A stretch of 64,000 nucleotides of DNA from an uncultured Pelagibacteraceae bacterium (GTDB lineage Bacteria; Pseudomonadota; Alphaproteobacteria; Pelagibacterales; Pelagibacteraceae). The stretch lies in contig CACBXW010000001.1 in the NCBI GenBank assembly GCA_902543295.1, positions 297,959 through 361,958 of the forward strand, written 5' to 3'. The notes under the pieces are model-generated. The model was not told the origin of the DNA and did not search any database. It was given only the letters and a program-made list of their open reading frames with translations. The position numbers were made by a program, and so were the translations under genes. Shown in pieces: positions 1 through 8,576 of the stretch. Every line of letters begins with the position of its first letter. Within the stretch, counting starts at the first letter, position 1.

Positions 1-461
1 TTGCAAGAGCTTGCGGAGCTTTTGCTGTTTTAGCTTTACTCTTATCAATTCTTGTCATTGTTGAATTAGTTTTTGAAAGATACTTTTTTCAAAGAGCAAT
101 AACGTGGCAAACAGAGCTAGTTACAATGCTTCTAGTTGCTTCAACATTTATAGGAAGTGCATATGTTTTAAGTGAAAAAGCTCATGTAAGCATGGAGTGG
201 ATTTACGATTTTTTATCAAAGAAAAATATTTTAAGACTTAAAATTTTTACATCATTAGTCAGTTTATTATTTTTCTTAATTTTATTCTATTTTGGTTTTT
301 TAATGGTTGAGGAAGCGTTTACTAAAAATTATTCAACAGGAACAGTTTGGGACCCTCCATTGTGGGTACCATATTCTTCTATGATGATAGGTGCTGCATT
401 AATGATTTTACAATATATAGCAGAGATTATTAAACTTACAGACGAAAGGGATGCTAACTAA
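1..461 (+). CDS. TRAP transporter small permease (DctQ family), 5' end missing
   Basis: The reading frame is open from the first bases of the window, so the true start lies upstream; the internal ATG at 126 is not the start. About 152 residues are visible, with hydrophobic helices and the DctQ-type segment around WQTELVT and the later KAHVSMEW. DctQ proteins are the four-helix small membrane subunit of TRAP transporters, which import carboxylates using a sodium gradient and a periplasmic binding protein. The gene overlaps the large permease by one base, so the two are co-translated. The binding-protein gene is not in view and probably lies upstream. Confidence 0.88.
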   Translation, partial: ARACGAFAVLALLLSILVIVELVFERYFFQRAITWQTELVTMLLVASTFIGSAYVLSEKAHVSMEWIYDFLSKKNILRLKIFTSLVSLLFFLILFYFGFLMVEEAFTKNYSTGTVWDPPLWVPYSSMMIGAALMILQYIAEIIKLTDERDAN

Positions 462-1792
462 TGGATCCATTAATAATTGCAATAATCGTTGCCGTTTTTA
501 CTTTGATAGTTTTATTTTCGGGAATACCAATTGCTTTTGGTTTAAGCTTTGTATCAATAGCTCTTTTAGTTGCTTTCGAAGGTTTCCAAATGTTAGATGT
601 CTTTGCTGAAACTTTTTATGCAGGATTGAATTCGTTTGTTCTTCTTTCAATACCAATGTTTATTTTAATGGGAATGGCAGTTGCTAATTCTCCAGCAGGA
701 AAAGATTTATATACAGGATTAGACAGATGGTTATGGAGAGTACCTGGAGGACTAGTTATCTCTAATATAGGAGCTTGTTCAATTTTTGCTGCACTTAGTG
801 GATCAAGTCCTGCAACCTGTGCTGCAATTGGTACCATGGGAATTCCTGAAATGAGAAAAAGAGGATACTCAGACCAAATTGCAACAGGCACTATAGCAGC
901 GGGAGGAACATTAGGAGTTTTAATACCTCCAAGCATTGTTTTAATTGTTTATGGAATTGCAACTGGAACATCTATAGGAAGATTATTTTTAAGTGGATTG
1001 ATACCAGGATTTATGCTTGCAGGTATGTTCGCTATCTGGGCACTGATACACAGTTACTTTATTGACAAAGATTCAGCTAAAGCTCTAAAGAATAGAACGC
1101 CTCCAACTTTCAAAGAAAAAATTGAAGTGTTACCAAGGATACTTCCTTTCTTAGCAATCATTGCTGGTGTTTTATATGTTTTATATGGTGGTGTTGCTAC
1201 TCCATCAGAGGCTTCAGGGGTTGGAGCTTTTTTAGTTTTTGTTTTGATTGCAGTTGTCTACAAAATTTACCAACCAAAAAAAATATGGAACATTGTTAAA
1301 GTTTCAATGAAAGAAAGTGTGATGATAATGTTTATCATTGCAGCATCTTATCTTTTTGCATTTACATTGTCACAACTTTACGTAACCCAATCATTAGCCC
1401 AAAGCATGGTAGAGATGAGCTCTAATAAATGGGTGGTATTTATTTTAATAAATATATTTTTGTTGATTGCAGGTTTCTTTTTACCTCCAGTTGCCGTGAT
1501 TGTTATGACTTCAGCAATATTATTGCCAGTTATAACTCAACTGGGATTTGATCCGTACTGGTTTGCAATTGTATTTACAATTAATATGGAAATTGGTCTT
1601 ATTACGCCACCTGTTGGATTAAACCTTTATATAATCAAAGGCATTACACCAGATGTTAGTTTGTCAGAAATTTTAAAGGGATCTATACCATTTATGATAA
1701 TTATGGCTTTAGCTATACTTATTTTATGTATTTTTCCTGAGATTGTAACTTGGCTACCTGACAAAATAATGGGTAAAAGTTTAGGTTTTTAA
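461..1792 (+). CDS. TRAP transporter large permease (DctM family)
   Basis: A 443-residue, strongly hydrophobic protein with about a dozen membrane helices, the usual length for DctM. Two family signatures are clear: GGTLGVLIPPS near residue 147 and LITPPVGLNLY near residue 385. DctM is the translocating subunit that works with DctQ (immediately upstream, one-base overlap) and a periplasmic solute receptor. Malonyl-CoA decarboxylase begins 15 bases downstream. This suggests that the substrate is malonate or a related dicarboxylate; that is inferred from context, not from the permease sequence. Confidence 0.95.
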   Translation: MDPLIIAIIVAVFTLIVLFSGIPIAFGLSFVSIALLVAFEGFQMLDVFAETFYAGLNSFVLLSIPMFILMGMAVANSPAGKDLYTGLDRWLWRVPGGLVISNIGACSIFAALSGSSPATCAAIGTMGIPEMRKRGYSDQIATGTIAAGGTLGVLIPPSIVLIVYGIATGTSIGRLFLSGLIPGFMLAGMFAIWALIHSYFIDKDSAKALKNRTPPTFKEKIEVLPRILPFLAIIAGVLYVLYGGVATPSEASGVGAFLVFVLIAVVYKIYQPKKIWNIVKVSMKESVMIMFIIAASYLFAFTLSQLYVTQSLAQSMVEMSSNKWVVFILINIFLLIAGFFLPPVAVIVMTSAILLPVITQLGFDPYWFAIVFTINMEIGLITPPVGLNLYIIKGITPDVSLSEILKGSIPFMIIMALAILILCIFPEIVTWLPDKIMGKSLGF

Positions 1793-1807
1793 TATATAAA
1801 AAACACC

Positions 1808-3115
1808 ATGTTAAATATAAAAAGAATATTTGAGACAATTGCTGATGCTGGTCAAAAAATTTTAGAGAAAAAATCTTTAAAAAAATTCTCAAAAAAAAGG
1901 GATTTGATCGAGCTATGTGATGACCTATTATCATCTAAAGGAGCAGCATTTGGAATTACATTAGCAAGGGATATTCTCTTTAGATATCATAACTTATCTC
2001 ATGAAGATAAATTAAAATTCTTACTTCAGGTAAATGAAAAATATAAACCTGATACAGCAAATATTGACAATGCCATTAAAGATTATACAGAAAATAAAAA
2101 TAGTAAATCAATTTTAAATTTATCAAGAATTACATCAGGAATTAGAAAAGAATTGTTTATAAGATTAAATATGGCTCCTAATGGAACAGCTGAGATTGTT
2201 TCTTTAAGAGAAGATCTACAAATGTTTTTATTAAAAAATCCTGAATTAAAAGAATTAGATTATGATTTGATTGATATTTTTAAAAATTGGTTCAATCCTG
2301 GATTTTTAAAATTAAGAAAAATAACTTGGGACACAAAAGCTGCAATATTAGAAAAATTATTAAAATATGAAAAAGTTCATTCAATGAAAGATATGAATGA
2401 ATTGAAAATTAGATTAGGAGAAAACAGAAGATTTTTTGCTTATTTTCATCCAGCATTAGAAGATGAGCCAATAATTTTTGTTGAGATTGCGTTAACTAAA
2501 GGACTAGCTAAATCTATTCAAGAATTAACAAGACCCAATGATGGGAAAAAAGAAGATTATGATACAGCTACCTTTTATTCAATTAGCAACTGTCAAGAAG
2601 GGCTTTCAAGAGTTACATTGGGTAATTTTTTAATCAAAAGAGTTGTATATGAATTGCAGGAAGAACTACCTGATGTAAAAAATTTTGGAACCCTATCACC
2701 AATGCAAGGTTTTGCTGATTGGGTAAAATCATCAGAAAATGACAAAATAAGTGAGATAGTTCAAAAAGATAATTTTGTAAAAGTTGAGTTTTTAAAATCA
2801 ATAGATCTTAAAATTGGAGATAGAAAATTTATAGATAATAAAGATTTACTAACAAAACTTGCTTTAAATTACTTAGCTGTACAAAAAAATGATCTAGGTT
2901 TTCCTATTAATGATGTATGCAGGTTCCATTTAAAAAATGGAGCTGAAATTGATGATATTGTAGTTAATGCTAATGTTTCTGATGTAGGATTTAAAAGGTC
3001 ATTTGGAATTATGGTTAATTACAAATATGAACTTGGGAAAATTGAGCAAAATCATCAAGAGTATGTAAACGAAAAGAAAATTAATTTATCAAGCAAACTT
3101 AAAAAATATGTCTAG
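1808..3115 (+). CDS. Malonyl-CoA decarboxylase
   Basis: A 435-residue protein of the MCD family, which converts malonyl-CoA to acetyl-CoA and CO2 without a biotin carrier. The N-terminal part is helical. The C-terminal catalytic part carries FAYFHPALEDEP, a serine in FYSISNCQEGL near residue 257, and a histidine in RFHLKNGAEI near residue 374, matching the family's Ser/His catalytic residues. The gene follows the TRAP permeases by 15 bases and overlaps dusA by 8, so it is probably cotranscribed with the transporter and acts on imported malonate after CoA activation. No malonyl-CoA synthetase is visible in the window. Confidence 0.9.
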   Translation: MLNIKRIFETIADAGQKILEKKSLKKFSKKRDLIELCDDLLSSKGAAFGITLARDILFRYHNLSHEDKLKFLLQVNEKYKPDTANIDNAIKDYTENKNSKSILNLSRITSGIRKELFIRLNMAPNGTAEIVSLREDLQMFLLKNPELKELDYDLIDIFKNWFNPGFLKLRKITWDTKAAILEKLLKYEKVHSMKDMNELKIRLGENRRFFAYFHPALEDEPIIFVEIALTKGLAKSIQELTRPNDGKKEDYDTATFYSISNCQEGLSRVTLGNFLIKRVVYELQEELPDVKNFGTLSPMQGFADWVKSSENDKISEIVQKDNFVKVEFLKSIDLKIGDRKFIDNKDLLTKLALNYLAVQKNDLGFPINDVCRFHLKNGAEIDDIVVNANVSDVGFKRSFGIMVNYKYELGKIEQNHQEYVNEKKINLSSKLKKYV

Positions 3116-4109
3116 ATTAAATAGAACTGTCTCTGTTGCTCCTATGATGGACTGCACAGACAAACATGAAAGATTTTTCTTAAGACTAATTAGTAAAAAC
3201 GTTCTTCTCTATACTGAAATGATTGTCTCAGAAGCTATTGATAGAGGAGACAAAAAGAAACTATTAGAATTTGATATGAGAGAAAAACCTGTTGCTCTGC
3301 AACTTGGTGGTTCTTCTCCAAAACTATTAGGAAATGCAGCATATTTAGGTGAAGAATTTGGTTATGATGAAATAAATTTAAATTTAGGTTGTCCAAGTAA
3401 AAAAGTTCAGAAAAATAGATTTGGGGCTTGTTTAATTCAAGAACCTAATCTTGTTGCTGATTGTCTAAGTGAAATGATTTCAAAAACATCACTTCCTGTA
3501 ACAGTTAAAACTAGAATCGGATATGACAATGTTGATCAATACGAAAATTTATATAATTTTGTGAATATTTTAAAAGAAACAGGTGTTAATACTTTTATAA
3601 TCCATGCCAGAAAAGCAATGTTGGGAAAATTTACACCTAAGCAAAATTTAAACATTCCACCTTTGAAATATGAATACGTAAATAGATTAAAAAAAGATTT
3701 TCAAGATTTAGAAATAATAATTAATGGAGGCATAACGTCTACTGATCAAATCAAAGAACATTTAGATAATGTAGATGGTGTTATGATTGGAAGGTCAATT
3801 TATCATTCACCTTACATGTTAGCAGATATTGAGAACCAAATTTTTAATAATAGTGAAGTTTTGACAAGACAAGAAGTTGTTGAGAAACTAATTGAGTATG
3901 TAAAAGAAGAAATTAAAAAGGGTACAAGATTAAATCAAATCATGAGACATACTCTTGGTTTATTTCATGGACAAACAGGTTCTAGTTTTTGGAAAAGATA
4001 TTTAAGTGAAAATATGTGTGTAAGAGATGCCGATGTTAAGAAAATTGATCACATAATGGATAAAGTAAAATTTAATCCACAAAGTATATCGGCAGGTCAA
4101 ATTGAATAA
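3108..4109 (+). CDS. dusA: tRNA-dihydrouridine synthase DusA
   Basis: A 333-residue FMN enzyme that reduces uridine to dihydrouridine in tRNA D-loops. It opens with SVAPMMDCTDKHERFF, the DusA-type N-terminus, followed by NLNLGCPSKKVQ and FGACLIQEP near residues 92-110, TVKTRIGYD, the phosphate/FMN-binding IINGGI, and VMIGRSIYHSPY. The length matches the A subfamily. The start overlaps the 3' end of the malonyl-CoA decarboxylase gene by 8 bases, and the stop overlaps the TSUP gene. It looks like a housekeeping passenger in the transport operon. Confidence 0.94.
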   Translation: MSRLNRTVSVAPMMDCTDKHERFFLRLISKNVLLYTEMIVSEAIDRGDKKKLLEFDMREKPVALQLGGSSPKLLGNAAYLGEEFGYDEINLNLGCPSKKVQKNRFGACLIQEPNLVADCLSEMISKTSLPVTVKTRIGYDNVDQYENLYNFVNILKETGVNTFIIHARKAMLGKFTPKQNLNIPPLKYEYVNRLKKDFQDLEIIINGGITSTDQIKEHLDNVDGVMIGRSIYHSPYMLADIENQIFNNSEVLTRQEVVEKLIEYVKEEIKKGTRLNQIMRHTLGLFHGQTGSSFWKRYLSENMCVRDADVKKIDHIMDKVKFNPQSISAGQIE

Positions 4110-4935
4110 TACTCTTTTAGAGATTAATAATATTTATTTTATTTTTTTAATGATGGCAGCCGCTGTTCCAGTTGGTTTCTTTGCAGGATTTTTTGGAATT
4201 GGTGGAGGTTTGATATCTGTACCATTTTTATTTTTTGTGTTTGAAGCATTTAATGTAGATAAAGATTATTTAATGCATTTATCTGTAGGGACAGCTTTCT
4301 CAATAACAATTTTGACTGCTACAGCCTCAGTATTAACTCATAGAAAGTATAATGCTGTTGATTTTAATATTATTAAAAATTATGGAACATTTGTAATAAT
4401 TGGAGTTTTCTCTGGGACATTGATGGCAGCATTGATGAATACTAAAACATTGTTATTCTTTTTTTCTGCTGTTGTTTACTTTTTTGGAGCTTACTTGTTG
4501 TTACAAAGTGAAAAGAAAAAAAAAATTAAGAAAAAATTTAATATTTTTCCAAGAATAATATTTGGATTTTTGTCAGGATTAATATCTGCTCCTATGGGCA
4601 TAACAGGAGCTATGATGAATGTTCCTATATTAAGATACTTTGGTTATCCTATTAACTTAGCAATAGGAAGCTCTGCAGCCATTGGATTTATAATAGCTTT
4701 ATTTGGATCAATTGGTTTTTTTACATCTGGCTTGATGTTAAAAGCCGATATACCACTCAGTATTGGATTTATTAATATACCTGCATTTATAATTTTTGTT
4801 CCAATAACCACATTCATGGCAAGGATTGGAGCAAAAACAGTTCAAGATCTAGATAGAGTTAAAACACAAAGGTTATTTGGTGTTTTTCTTTATGTTATTG
4901 GTACTTTATTTCTTTATAGATTTTTAGTTACTTAG
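4102..4935 (+). CDS. TSUP family permease (TauE/SafE-like)
   Basis: A 277-residue membrane protein of the TSUP family (sulfite exporter TauE/SafE). It shows two related halves of about four helices each, with the family motif GFFAGFFGIGGGLISVP near residues 25-41 and a second repeat APMGITGAMMNVPIL near residue 161. Members move sulfite, sulfoacetate or other small organic anions; the substrate here cannot be read. The assigned start is a TTG overlapping the dusA stop. An ATG at 4150 would still keep the first helix, so the start is uncertain. Confidence 0.85.
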   Translation: MNNTLLEINNIYFIFLMMAAAVPVGFFAGFFGIGGGLISVPFLFFVFEAFNVDKDYLMHLSVGTAFSITILTATASVLTHRKYNAVDFNIIKNYGTFVIIGVFSGTLMAALMNTKTLLFFFSAVVYFFGAYLLLQSEKKKKIKKKFNIFPRIIFGFLSGLISAPMGITGAMMNVPILRYFGYPINLAIGSSAAIGFIIALFGSIGFFTSGLMLKADIPLSIGFINIPAFIIFVPITTFMARIGAKTVQDLDRVKTQRLFGVFLYVIGTLFLYRFLVT

Positions 4936-4970
4936 GAGACGAGGTGGTTTCAGTCTCCCTCCGCCACCTC
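4935..4970. other. GC-rich structured element (pseudoknot-like or tRNA-like remnant)
   Basis: Directly after the TSUP stop codon is a block far richer in G and C than its surroundings. GGAGAC (4935-4940) can pair with GTCTCC (4953-4958), and GAGGTGG (4941-4947) with CCACCTC (4964-4970). The arms interleave (A-B-A'-B'), as in an H-type pseudoknot, or they form two mutually exclusive hairpins. The 3' part, CTCCGCCA, also resembles a tRNA 3' end, and GAGGTGGTTTCAG resembles a tRNA-Ser D-arm. It sits between convergent genes. There is no T tract immediately after it, so it is not a standard intrinsic terminator. Confidence 0.45.
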
Positions 4971-5023
4971 AGTTACATATTAAGCGATTCTCTAATTTTT
5001 TCTTAACTCTTTATAGTTGAATT

Positions 5024-6478
5024 TTAAATTTTTTGATCATAATCCCCAACTTTACCAGTTTGTTGAAGCAGATTATCAATAAAGTCAAAAATCTTCTTTT
5101 TTCTATCTTCAGAGGTTGGACTTTCAGTAACTACGACTAAAGAGGGTTTATTTGAAGATGCTCTAATTAATCCCCAAGACCCATCATCAAAAGAAAATCT
5201 TACCCCATTAACAGTCAATATCTCTCTAATTTCTTGATTATCTACTTTAGTTTTATTTTCTTTTATATTTTTCATTTCTTTAACTAAATTCTCAACTACT
5301 TCATATTTTTCACTGTCTTTACAATAAGGAGCCATAGTTGGACTTTGATAAGTTGTTGGTAATTCACCAAGTATTTCACTCATTTTTTTGTTATTTTTAT
5401 TGAGTAACTTACAGACCTGTATTGCTGAATTAATTCCATCATCATAGCCATATCCCAAAGGTTTATTAAAAAAGAAATGACCACTTTTTTCAAATCCTGC
5501 TAAAGCGTTATCGGTATTTACCTTTCTTTTGATATGAGAATGACCAGTTTTCCAATAAATTGTTTCACATTTATTCTCATTTAATATTTTGTCATTGGAA
5601 TAAAGTCCTGTCGATTTTACATCAACAATAAATTTACTATTTTGATGATCTTTTGAAAGATTTCTAGCAATTAATAGTCCTATTTTATCTGAAAAGATTT
5701 CATTACCTTTATCATCAATAACACCAACTCTATCTCCGTCTCCATCAAAACCAAATCCAATATCAGCTTTATTTTCTTTAACTGCTGAAGAAATTGCATG
5801 TAACATTTCTAAATCTTCAGGATTTGGGTTGTATTTTGGAAAAGTCCAATCAAGTTCACAATCAAGTTCAATTACTTCGCATCCAATACTTCTTAAAATT
5901 TCTGGCGCAAATATTCCTGCTGTTCCATTGCCACAAGCAACTACCGCTTTAATTTTTTTATTTAACGGGTTTTTTTTTATCAGATCATTTTTATAAACAT
6001 TCTGAAAATCATCAATTTTTTTTATATTTCCCTCACCATTAATAAATTTTTGATTGAGAGTAATATCTTTTAGTTCTTTCATTTCTTCAGGTGTATGAGT
6101 AAGTCCTTTTATGATACCCATTTTTACACCAGTCCAACCATTTTCATTATGACTAGCTGTAACCATAGCTATTGCATCTGAATTTAAATTAAATTGTGCG
6201 AAGTAAACCATTGGGGATAAAGATAATCCTATATCTTCGATTTTGCAGCCAGTTGAAACCAAACCCTCTTTTAATTTTTCTTTGATATGTTCACTGTAAG
6301 ACCTGTAATCTTGGCCAACTATAATTCTAGGATTGTTTTTCTTTGTATGATTAATTATTTGAGTTCCAAGACCTTTACCAAGTTGAACGATTCCATCGTC
6401 ATTTATGTCTTTTTCATATACCCATCTTGCGTCATATTCCCGAAAGCCGTAGGGATCAATTTTTCCTGAATTATTCAT
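5024..6478 (-). CDS. Phosphomannomutase/phosphoglucomutase
   Basis: A 484-residue alpha-D-phosphohexomutase. It has the four-domain family plan: an N-terminal FREYDARW segment, the phosphoserine loop TASHNENGWTG near residue 107, the Mg-binding DGDGDR near residue 248, and a C-terminal phosphate-binding domain with RASSNKPSL. It interconverts hexose 6- and 1-phosphates for sugar-nucleotide and envelope polysaccharide synthesis. Preference for mannose or glucose cannot be decided from sequence alone. It is transcribed divergently from nrdA across a 160-base gap and convergently with the TSUP gene. Confidence 0.92.
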   Translation of the reverse strand: MNNSGKIDPYGFREYDARWVYEKDINDDGIVQLGKGLGTQIINHTKKNNPRIIVGQDYRSYSEHIKEKLKEGLVSTGCKIEDIGLSLSPMVYFAQFNLNSDAIAMVTASHNENGWTGVKMGIIKGLTHTPEEMKELKDITLNQKFINGEGNIKKIDDFQNVYKNDLIKKNPLNKKIKAVVACGNGTAGIFAPEILRSIGCEVIELDCELDWTFPKYNPNPEDLEMLHAISSAVKENKADIGFGFDGDGDRVGVIDDKGNEIFSDKIGLLIARNLSKDHQNSKFIVDVKSTGLYSNDKILNENKCETIYWKTGHSHIKRKVNTDNALAGFEKSGHFFFNKPLGYGYDDGINSAIQVCKLLNKNNKKMSEILGELPTTYQSPTMAPYCKDSEKYEVVENLVKEMKNIKENKTKVDNQEIREILTVNGVRFSFDDGSWGLIRASSNKPSLVVVTESPTSEDRKKKIFDFIDNLLQQTGKVGDYDQKI

Positions 6479-6552
6479 GTGGATATATGTACATTTTTTT
6501 AAAATTTTTATTGATAATTATTTAATAAGTTCTATAAATGTTCTATTGATTT

Positions 6553-6599
6553 ACAATTTATATAGTATATCAGGTAAATCTACACACTATATCTAGTTA
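6553..6599. promoter_or_regulatory. Tandem NrdR-box-like sites upstream of nrdAB
   Basis: Two 16-base sites resemble the NrdR consensus acaCwAtATaTwGtgt: 6553-6568 (ACAATTTATATAGTAT) and 6584-6599 (ACACTATATCTAGTTA). Each matches at about 13 of 16 positions. Their starts are 31 bp apart, three helical turns, which is the spacing typical of paired NrdR boxes. They lie 40-86 bases before nrdA, overlapping or just upstream of a possible -10 (TATAAA, 6617-6622). NrdR is the ATP/dATP-sensing repressor of ribonucleotide reductase genes. A GGGAG ribosome site follows at 6630-6634. Confidence 0.7.
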
Positions 6600-6638
6600 T
6601 TTACTAGATTTTTTAGTATAAAGATAAAAGGGAGTTTA

Positions 6639-8576
6639 ATGAATAAAATATTGTCTCAGGCGATCAGGAAAGCTGTCTCCGATTATAAACCAGCGGAAAA
6701 AATCAGCAATAATGACAAAAGACCAGACTTATTTTCACTAAATAACAACACAGAGTTGTTTCAAAATTCTAAAGGGATAACTATTAAAATAGATAGATCT
6801 AGAGATAATAATTTAACAGATTTTGGAAGAGCAACACTAAGCGACAGATACCTTGGAGAAAACGAGTCTTTCCAAGATTTATTTGCAAGAGTTGCGAGTC
6901 ATTATGCAGATGACAACTTACACGCGCAAAGACTTTATAACTACATAAGTAACTTATGGTTCATGCCAGCAACACCAGTTTTATCAAATGGTGGGACAAA
7001 AAGAGGTTTACCAATTTCCTGTTTCTTAAATGAAGCAGGGGATAGCTTAACTGGAATATTAGATCTATGGAGTGAAAATGTTTGGTTGGCTGCTAAAGGC
7101 GGAGGTATTGGAAGTTATTGGGGCAACCTAAGATCCATTGGAGAAAAAATTGGAAGAGTTGGAAAAACTTCAGGCATTATTCCTTTCATCAAAGTTATGG
7201 ACTCTTTGACAATGGCGATCAGTCAAGGCTCTCTAAGAAGAGGATCTGCAGCTTGTTATCTTCCAATTGATCATCCAGAGATAGAAGAATTTATTGAAAT
7301 GAGAAGACCAACAGGTGGTGATCCAAATAGAAGATCATTAAATTTACACCACGGTGTTTTAGTTTCAGATGCATTTATGAGAGCCGTAGAACTAGATGAA
7401 CAATGGGCATTAAAAAGTCCAAAAGATCAATCAGTGCAAGCTACCGTTTCTGCAAGAAATTTATGGATTAGATTATTAACTGCAAGAATTGAAACTGGAG
7501 AACCTTATATTGTTTTCATTGATACAGTTAATAGAATGATACCTCAACATCATAAGCTTGCTGGTTTAACTGTTAAGACATCTAATTTGTGTAGTGAAAT
7601 AACTTTACCTACAGGAATTGATAAAGAGGGTAGAGATAGAACGGCAGTATGTTGTTTATCATCTTTAAATTTAGAAACTTATGATGAATGGAAAGACGAT
7701 GAAAATTTTGTTCCTGACGTAATGAGGTTTTTAGATAATGTATTAACGGACTTTACTGAAAAAGCCCCCGAGTCATTTAGTGATGCTGTTTATTCAGCAT
7801 TGAAAGAAAGAAGTGTTGGTCTAGGTGTTATGGGACTTCATTCATTCTTTCAACAAAAAATGATTCCTTTTGAGTCTGTGATGAGTAAAGTTTGGAATAA
7901 AAAAATATTTGAAAGCATCCAAAAACAAGTTGATCAAGCTTCAAAAGATCTAGCTGATGAAAGAGGCGCATGTCCAGATGCTGCTGATTATGGAATTAAT
8001 GAAAGATTCTCAAACAAGACTGCAATAGCCCCAACTGCTTCAATTTCAATTATTTGTGGTGGAACATCTCCAGGTGTAGAGCCAATTGCAGCAAATAGTT
8101 ATACGCATAAAACTTTGTCTGGATCATTTAATGTTAGAAATAAATATCTAAGTAAATTATTAGAGAAACACGGTAAAAATGATGATGAAACTTGGTCAAG
8201 TATAACAACTAACCAAGGCTCAGTTTCTCATCTTGATTTTTTAACCCAACAAGAAAAAGACGTATTTAAAACGGCTTTTGAACTAGACCAGAAATGGATT
8301 GTGGAATTAGGTGCAGATAGAACGCCTCACATTTCACAAGCACAATCAATAAATATATTTATACCTGCAGACATTCATAAAAGGGACTTACACCAAATCC
8401 ATTTCCAAGCTTGGAAAAAAGGATTGAAGAGCCTTTATTACTGCAGATCTAAATCAATACAAAGAGCGGAAAACGTAAACGATGCAAATTCTACAGATGT
8501 AACAGCAAACGTTTACAAATCAAAGAAACAAGAAAATCAACAACCAGAATATGAGGAGTGTTTATCATGTCAGTAG
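6639..8576 (+). CDS. nrdA: Ribonucleotide reductase, class I large subunit
   Basis: A 645-residue alpha subunit that reduces ribonucleoside diphosphates to deoxyribonucleotides with NrdB. Active-site cysteines appear in PISCF (about residue 128), SNLCSEI (about 318) and AVCCLSSL (about 338). The radical-transfer tyrosine pair is in SLYYCRS (about 601), and the mobile C-terminal thiol pair is in ECLSCQ. It is about 115 residues shorter than the E. coli protein: the N-terminal region before TDFGRATLSDRYL does not look like an ATP-cone. A GGGAG ribosome site precedes the ATG. It overlaps nrdB. Confidence 0.96.
   Translation: MNKILSQAIRKAVSDYKPAEKISNNDKRPDLFSLNNNTELFQNSKGITIKIDRSRDNNLTDFGRATLSDRYLGENESFQDLFARVASHYADDNLHAQRLYNYISNLWFMPATPVLSNGGTKRGLPISCFLNEAGDSLTGILDLWSENVWLAAKGGGIGSYWGNLRSIGEKIGRVGKTSGIIPFIKVMDSLTMAISQGSLRRGSAACYLPIDHPEIEEFIEMRRPTGGDPNRRSLNLHHGVLVSDAFMRAVELDEQWALKSPKDQSVQATVSARNLWIRLLTARIETGEPYIVFIDTVNRMIPQHHKLAGLTVKTSNLCSEITLPTGIDKEGRDRTAVCCLSSLNLETYDEWKDDENFVPDVMRFLDNVLTDFTEKAPESFSDAVYSALKERSVGLGVMGLHSFFQQKMIPFESVMSKVWNKKIFESIQKQVDQASKDLADERGACPDAADYGINERFSNKTAIAPTASISIICGGTSPGVEPIAANSYTHKTLSGSFNVRNKYLSKLLEKHGKNDDETWSSITTNQGSVSHLDFLTQQEKDVFKTAFELDQKWIVELGADRTPHISQAQSINIFIPADIHKRDLHQIHFQAWKKGLKSLYYCRSKSIQRAENVNDANSTDVTANVYKSKKQENQQPEYEECLSCQ

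Noticed and set aside
126..461. Complete 111-residue protein at the window start
   Set aside because: The same frame stays open to the window edge and the upstream codons encode another membrane helix of DctQ, so this is a truncated gene, not a complete one.
616..936. Minus-strand open frame inside dctM
   Set aside because: A shadow of the strongly conserved TRAP permease in another frame; no family features or start signals.
4936..5023. tmRNA or complete tRNA after the TSUP gene
   Set aside because: The element resembles tRNA ends, but no cloverleaf, anticodon arm or tag-peptide frame fits in the 88-base gap.
8558..8566. Upstream GTG start for nrdB
   Set aside because: The ATG at 8567 has a well-placed AGGAG and gives the conserved N-terminus.
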